Part shown: one piece after another, positions 58,607-64,000 of the stretch | Layout: each line of letters begins with the position of its first letter | Position numbering within the stretch: position 1 is the first letter of the stretch | DNA from: Diphasiastrum complanatum | Lineage: Eukaryota; Streptophyta; Lycopodiopsida; Lycopodiales; Lycopodiaceae | Assembly (NCBI GenBank): GCA_029204225.1 | Contig: CM055098.1 | Coordinates: 636,501 to 700,500, forward strand | Length of the DNA: 64,000 bases | Direction: 5' to 3' | Position numbers and translations under genes: made by a program | The notes under the pieces: model-generated | The model's input: the letters and a program-made list of their open reading frames with translations, nothing else | Told to the model about the DNA's origin: nothing | The model's database searches: none

Positions 58607-59889
58607 CTCAATCTCCAGCAAAAGCAAAATGCAGCTCTTTTCTCTCCAGCAAAAGCAGTGCTTGGTGCTCCTACGAGGAGATAGCTGAGGCTCCAAGCAT
58701 CTGCTGTTGCTTCCTAAATAGCTCCAAAGAAATTATTATTATTTATTTTGATGAAGCAAGTGCTAAACAGGATTGGCCATCGGATTGAGCCTTCAGCCAG
58801 GGAAGGGTCACAGACAGGTGGTCAGATGGATAACAAGAGTGGACTGTGGGACCAAGAAGTGAGGTCAGCTGACCCCAGCAGCCTACCCCTGGACCCACCC
58901 AAGAACCTGGTAGGGCCAGCTTGTCTCATGGTATGGATCAGCAAAGTTTACTCATTTGGTCCGGTGGAGTGCTCGGGAAACCTCTTTTGAGTTATTCTAA
59001 AAAATCCTGCATTTTATTGAACTTTGTCAATTGTTTTTAAGACTTTAATTATAAAAAGGTACACATGCATGTATAAAAAATCGTTAGACATTTGATGATA
59101 CCAATTTTTTTTTTTAAACTTGCAAATTCCATTCTTACAGTTTATCGATTTTCTAGAGCACTAATCCCAAGAGGTAACTGCATTATTTTTTTAATATTTT
59201 TGTTTTAAACCCATGTAAGTGATAACCTATATCATAATAGTCCAATCTTAAGTGAACTATTTGGCACAAACAAAACTTGCTCTCTCCCTCCAAATGTTGG
59301 GAGCCATGAGCAGGTTTTGTGGTGTTCCCCACAAGCTTCTTGTAATCTACATTGTTTCAGCTCTCCGGTGCCCTTACCCTTCAAGAATCCCTTTGTATTT
59401 TACTAAATGTCACATGAAGACTGAAGTCCAATAAAATCAAGCTTCCTCCAACTTGAGAGGCCTATGGGTTTACTTCAGTTATCCTCCAAGGCTTCACCTT
59501 AACTAAGAGTGAACTATGACACCTCACTAGGAAACATCATTAGCCTAACTAGGACACATTAGCCACTCCCACCCAACGAGGTTGGCTTGGCATCCAAAGT
59601 TTTTCTGGTCCCAAGTTTGCCTCCCCTTGGAAACCAAGAAGCACATTAGCCACTCCCCTATGCTTCAGTGCTAGTTCCATGCAAATCAACCATCATGAGT
59701 TTTAGGCCTCTAAACCATTAAATATGATCTTAGTACCATGATTGCCCCAAATCCCATAGTAGCCATAATTTATAGGTCAATATAGGCTTACTTACCTCCT
59801 TATGAAATATTAATTTGAGATGTGGGATAGTGTGTAATATGCATGATGAGTGACATCAGTTGTAAGTTGTAACTAGATGTTAGGTTTGC
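58607..59889. other. Cryptochrome upstream region, no gene
   Basis: Presumably the 5' UTR/promoter side of the cryptochrome, followed by AT-rich DNA. No transposon or RNA gene recognised; frames are short. Confidence 0.5.
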
Positions 59890-60300
59890 ATGAAGTAGGG
59901 TTGCATGAACACATATCCATAACACTGATCTTTATGTTGAAAGCAATCAGGATTAAGAGAATCCAATTACTTGGAAGTCAATTCCACAACTAGAAAGAAA
60001 AAAACAAGGAGCTATTACAAATTTAAAAAAAGCGTTTCCACCTTTTGATAGATGCAAAGCCACACTCTGATACCATTGTAAAGATTGCCAAGTGAAGATC
60101 CTCTTAATCCTATTGCATGCAACAAAAGGAATGTTGTGGGACCAAACCACCCAACCAAATAGAAGCCAAGAATCAAACCCCAATCAGCTTCACCTTCGAG
60201 CCACGGTGATTGAATATAAGAAAGGAGAGGTTTCTACAAACTGGAAACCGAAATGTGAAAGTGGAGGAGGGCATGTTCCTATAGGTTATATATATTTCCC
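59890..60300 (-). repeat. Copia-type LTR end plus primer site, copy B
   Basis: The minus strand has TGGTATCAGAGT (60075-60064, one mismatch to the Met site). Flanking LTR sequence resembles copy A at 28657-28870 (CCAACCAA, GAAGCCA, TTCGAGCCAC). No coding region follows. Confidence 0.5.
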
Positions 60301-61850
60301 CATAGCCATAACTGTAAATTGTTTGACTAGTTTTTTTTCATTTTTTTCAAGAGTTTGACTCAATAGCTTTGCATAGAACTTCCATGCACATTTTTAGAGG
60401 TGCAATGAAGCCATCTAGAGGTTCTGAATAGGTTTGCTAGGCAATTGTTATTGTTGAGAGTCCCAAATCCTGGTATTTGTTTATGATTTTTGGGCATAAT
60501 TTTTTTTACAGTTCTGAAGCTTATAAAACTATACACAATCTAAAAGATAGGTGGAATTACCTTTAATTTGAGCACTCATACATCCAATTTGGTGCTTGGA
60601 GGCTTAGGCATAAATTCACCAAAGTTTTCCTTGTATGTGCCCTCCTTCAGTTTTTTGATGGATCTAAGCCCACTGATTGTTGATGGACCATATAGAAGCT
60701 TCTATTACTCTCTATTCAATCATAATCTAGTACTGATAATCTCTATCTGATGGCATGGTAAGCTTAGATGTGGTTTTTAAAAAACTCTCTTGGAAAAAAC
60801 GTGTCCTTTTGTAGTAATTTTCAATGCTAACAGCTTGCACACGTGGACTCTACAGCCTAGAATGATGTGGCAATCATCTTGCTACTCTACTCTCCCTGTA
60901 CTATACAGCATCCAATTTGCTCTGTAGCCAAAGTTATGATCATAGAAAGTTTGGCAATTTTTAGCTCAAAATATACAAACTTTTTAAAATGTTCTAATTG
61001 CATGTTGGGATGTTAAGCACTAGCATGCATGTCCTCTATGAAAAATTCATTTGTAAGTTGGTTTGCATGTCTGGGAACATGTTAATGGGTGCTACAATAG
61101 TTTGATCAATAAAATTTCATGCATGAATACAACTTTGATAAAAAGCAATTATAAATGAATTTTCAGTTCAATTAGTCAGTATATGTAAAAAAGTCGAGTT
61201 TTTCGTAAATCACTACATGTGGATTCTAAAGCGTGCTAGATGTTTTAAAATCAATTCGATATGGATTGGTAATAGTGAAACTGAAAATTCAATAATAGAA
61301 ATTGATTTTTACATTTTCAATCCATATTGAATGGAATTCGAAAATCTCAATTATATAAATTTTTGAATGTACCATAATTGTTTTGAATTTGCCAAAATTT
61401 GTCAATTATTGATTAAAATGAAATTGGCTTATAAAGTGACTAACCTTAGTAAGATGTAATCAACTGGTTAACCATGTCACAATTATTTTCAGTTATAGTT
61501 GAAGATTTTGGCATATGCCAATTAATTAAACCAATTTCTTATTTACGTGATCAATAATGGCTGAGGATAATGCAACTCTTGAAGGAACAATTCCTATGCC
61601 AACCTACTTACTGATCTTCTCATAGTTGAGTGTAGCACTTGATAAAGTGAACAACTAGAACACTTTGTAGGACCAACATATGGAAGTTCTACTGAATTAA
61701 GTCAAGATCTTATCCTTGCGGAATATGAGGTTTCAACCTAAACCATATTCAGGGGAGAAGAAGGAGAAGAAGCATGAGGTGGTAGATGATTGGTTGACCA
61801 AGTGAACTAGTTACGTTAGTCTACACGAGATTCTTGGAGAAATAAAAATT
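60301..61850. other. AT-rich region, nothing recognised
   Basis: Only short frames; no motif, repeat array or RNA gene seen. Confidence 0.5.
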
Positions 61851-62400
61851 GTGAGTGTTGTTTTGTTTTTCCAGGGTAAGGCTTCATCGTATTGGCATGA
61901 TTTGCAACCAAAACTCGCTACATGGAGAGAATTCATGGAAATATTCCAAAAATCATTTGTGGTTGTAGATGATTCAAACTACTATCAAATATTCAGTAAT
62001 TGCAAATTGGTAATGAAGAGTTTGGACTCTTATCTTCAAGAGTTTATAGAATAAATTCCATCATTCAATTCAAAACTAGTTTTTTGGTAGTTTATTCTAG
62101 GATGTCACCATTGTGGAAAGCAATTTCAGGTTAATCTATTAGTGCCCAGACCAAAGAAAGGAACAAAATTCATGTTGAATATTTTGAGAGCTTGATCACA
62201 TAGCATCAGAAGATAAGAAAAAAAAAATAGATGTCTCGAAAAATGCCTAAGAAGATGAATTTTTGCTTTATTTGAAATAAGCATGGACATGTTTTGAGAT
62301 TTTACCCGAAGCAAAAAAAACCTGCAGCTCAAGTGATTGAGATGCCAAGTAAGAAAAATCGAAAGTTGGAAATTGACTTGATAAATTGTGAATGTGAATG
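61851..62400 (+). pseudogene. gag: Gypsy-3 Gag fragment
   Basis: Contains ASSYWHDLQPKLATWREFMEIFQKSF, a Gag-domain block in which an aromatic residue is followed by a W-x-x-F pattern, then KSLDSYLQEFIE and a stop. A few hundred bases on, FCFI, a stop and NKHGHVLRFYPK look like a knuckle that has lost Cys residues, followed by a Lys-rich stretch. Short, broken and non-functional. Confidence 0.5.
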
Positions 62401-62553
62401 TTTCTTTAGTACTACTTCTTATCTACTGATTTGTTTTGTTTGAAAGACACAGTGAAAGATCAAGAAGTTAGTATTCTAGTGGATAGTGCTTGAACTCCTA
62501 ATTTCATTAATTCTTGTCTTGTTTGGAAACTCAGCCTAAAAATTGAAGCCGAC

Positions 62554-62556
<3 letters not shown>

Positions 62557-62605
<49 letters not shown>
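62557..62605. repeat. (AT)n microsatellite, 49 bp
   Basis: Pure AT/TA repeat inside the decayed protease region of Gypsy-3. Confidence 0.5.
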
Positions 62606-62607
<2 letters not shown>

Positions 62608-62947
62608 TCAAGAGTAGAGTTGAAAATCTGGGAAGTCAGAGTACCGAAGCTCTCAATTTTGAATCAAGACTATAGAGAATTAGCTGATTTTCATGTTTTA
62701 GATTTAGCATGCACTAATTTTTTTATATTTGCAGTATGAAGCTTATTCTTAATTTGCTAAACCCATTTTAGATTTCTCAAAAATAAATCTAAATAGTTAT
62801 GAGTCTTTTAAAATTTTTAACTCAATGGATTTAGATCAGAAGTAGATTGAAAATAATAAGATCATAGATAAATTTAATAATGTATTTCTAGCTGAATTAC
62901 CTCACGGTGTTTTACCACCTTTTAGGTCAGTAGATCACAAGATTGAG

Positions 62948-63970
62948 TTGATTCCAAGTAGTCACCCTATCTCTAGACAACCATATCGATTTTCTCAAAA
63001 GAAAGATATAGAGATTAGTAATCAAATGAAAAATTATCTTAAGATGGGACACATAAGACATAGTAAATCACCTTCGGGTGCTCCTATTATTTTGAGAGTG
63101 AAAAAAGATGGAGACTTCCGGATGTGTGGGGATTACAAGGAATTAAATAATGTAAGTATGAAAAACAAATATCCATTGCCTCCAAGGGATTATCTTATAG
63201 ATCAATTAGGTGGAGCTCAATATTTCACAAAAATAAATCTCAGATTCAGATATCATTAGATTAGAATTCATCCAAGTGATATGCATAAGACTGGTTTTCA
63301 GACGAGATTCGATCATTATGACTTTTTAATACTTCCTTTTGGGTTAATGAACGCACTTCCGACATTTCAATAGATGATGAACAATATATTTTGTCCGTAC
63401 TTCGGTCAATTCGTAGTTGTATTTCTAGATGATATCCTCATTTACAATAGAACTCTTAAGGAACATATAAATCATATCAAGACTATCTTGCAGATTCTCA
63501 TAAGAGAAGAACTTTTTCCTATAGAGACCATATGTGAGTTTTTTAAGTGTGAGCTGACATATCTTGGTCATAAGATCACCCTCGAAGGGTTGAAGATAGA
63601 TGAAGATAAGATCAAGGCATGGCTGATACTGAAAACAATTAGAAAGATCAATTCTTTTTTCGATTCTATAGTTTTTTGTTGTGGATTTATAAAGGATTAT
63701 ACGAAAATCGCAGTGCCTCTTAACAATCTAAAAAAAGGTAGAATCAATAAGAAAAAGAAGAGAGGTCAACATAGTTTATCTATTGAACAGAATAAAGAAC
63801 TGAACCAATGTTTTGAAAAGCTCAACAATATGGTGGTTTCAACTCTTGTTTTATAAATTGCAAATCTAAATTTAGCTTACGTCATTAGAACCAACACAAG
63901 CGATTTGGTGATAGGAGCAATTTTAAAAAATGATTACTAACGTTTATTGCGTTATATAACAGAACTAAGA
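62948..63970 (+). pseudogene. pol: Gypsy-3 reverse transcriptase and RNase H start
   Basis: RT blocks: HPISRQPYRFSQKKDIEI, MGHIRHSKSPSGAPIILRVKK, FRMCGDYKELNNVSMKNKYP and QYFTKINLRFRYH followed by a stop in place of Gln. The first catalytic Asp is Asn (KINLR for KIDLR). Then LPFGLMNALPTFQ, another Gln-to-stop, and VVVFLDDILIYNRT with its Asp pair intact. ECELTYLGHKI-type and IKAWLILKTIRKI segments follow. After a stop at 63856 the RNase H start ANLNLAYVIRTNTSDLVIGAIL has Asn for its catalytic Asp context. Dead copy. Confidence 0.5.
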
Positions 63971-64000
63971 TTTATTCACAAGGATCTTAGTTGTCTAAAA

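Larger units (their letters stand above)
61851..64000 (+). mobile_element. Gypsy-3: decayed Ty3-gypsy gag-pol, runs off the window
   Basis: In plus orientation: Gag fragment (61851-62054), broken nucleocapsid/protease region (62230-62700), RT (62948-63500), RT connection and start of RNase H to the window end. No LTR seen; the 5' LTR and primer site are not recognisable upstream. RT motifs differ from Gypsy-1/2, so this is another lineage. Confidence 0.5.

Noticed and set aside
58607-58696. Upstream in-frame ATG for the cryptochrome
   Set aside because: Adds about 30 Cys/Leu-rich residues absent from the family; the ATG at 58606 places the conserved IVWFRRDLR at the usual distance from the start.

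Overview
The window is nuclear DNA of a land plant. It carries parts of two ordinary plant genes with GT-AG introns: a group-E type bZIP transcription factor at the left edge (+ strand, 5' end cut off) and a complete four-exon plant cryptochrome near the right (- strand). The repeat content is plant-typical: Ty1-copia and Ty3-gypsy LTR retrotransposons, initiator-Met and Asp tRNA primer sites, and a degenerate TTTAGGG (plant telomere-type) array. The repeat-heavy, AT-rich character and the very short cryptochrome tail suggest a seed-free plant such as a fern, but the sequence does not prove this.

Layout. 1-4111: bZIP gene, with a 2.8 kb first intron that holds an (AG)n tract. 5441-7790: Copia-1 (-), gag and protease only. 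7806-11039: Gypsy-1 (-), a relic with a large internal deletion. 11040-16476: Copia-2 (+), nearly full length but broken. 16490-18932: Copia-3 (-), gag/protease plus LTR, ending against a 0.9 kb degenerate TTTAGGG array (18932-19840). 20358-24040: Copia-4 (+), a shortened gag/protease element with a tail I do not recognise. 24040-26530: an LTR and gag of a second family ('family C'). 26530-30800: poorly recognisable sequence with one LTR/primer-site relic.

30802-44895: Gypsy-2 (-), the main item, about 14 kb with both LTRs and an Asp-type primer site. It carries gag with three zinc knuckles, protease, a Lys/Ser-rich linker, RT, RNase H and integrase. Downstream of pol and in sense it also has an accessory reading frame of about 3 kb. 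A solo LTR with a clean 5-bp target duplication sits inside its 5' LTR. Two clusters of a 10-bp motif (TGCGAGRGTT, both orientations) lie upstream of gag and upstream of the accessory frame, each followed by a TATA-like sequence.

45009-46850: a second family-C copy, whose LTR contains a 117-bp (CT)n tract. 46850-47990: remains of an acidic/coiled-coil reading frame. 48000-51050: AT-rich sequence without genes. 51055-52985: a family-C LTR piece and Copia-5 integrase (-). 52990-54470: a possible hAT transposase relic. 54860-55275: a foldback element. 56069-58606: cryptochrome. 59890-60300: a second copy of the LTR/primer-site relic. 61851-64000: Gypsy-3 (+), a decayed gag-pol that runs off the window.

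Only the bZIP and the cryptochrome look like functional host genes. Every retroelement frame carries stops, frameshifts or lost catalytic residues. The most interesting signal is the Gypsy-2 accessory frame: its C-terminal domain is recognisably conserved in the diverged Gypsy-1 copy, and it has its own candidate promoter.
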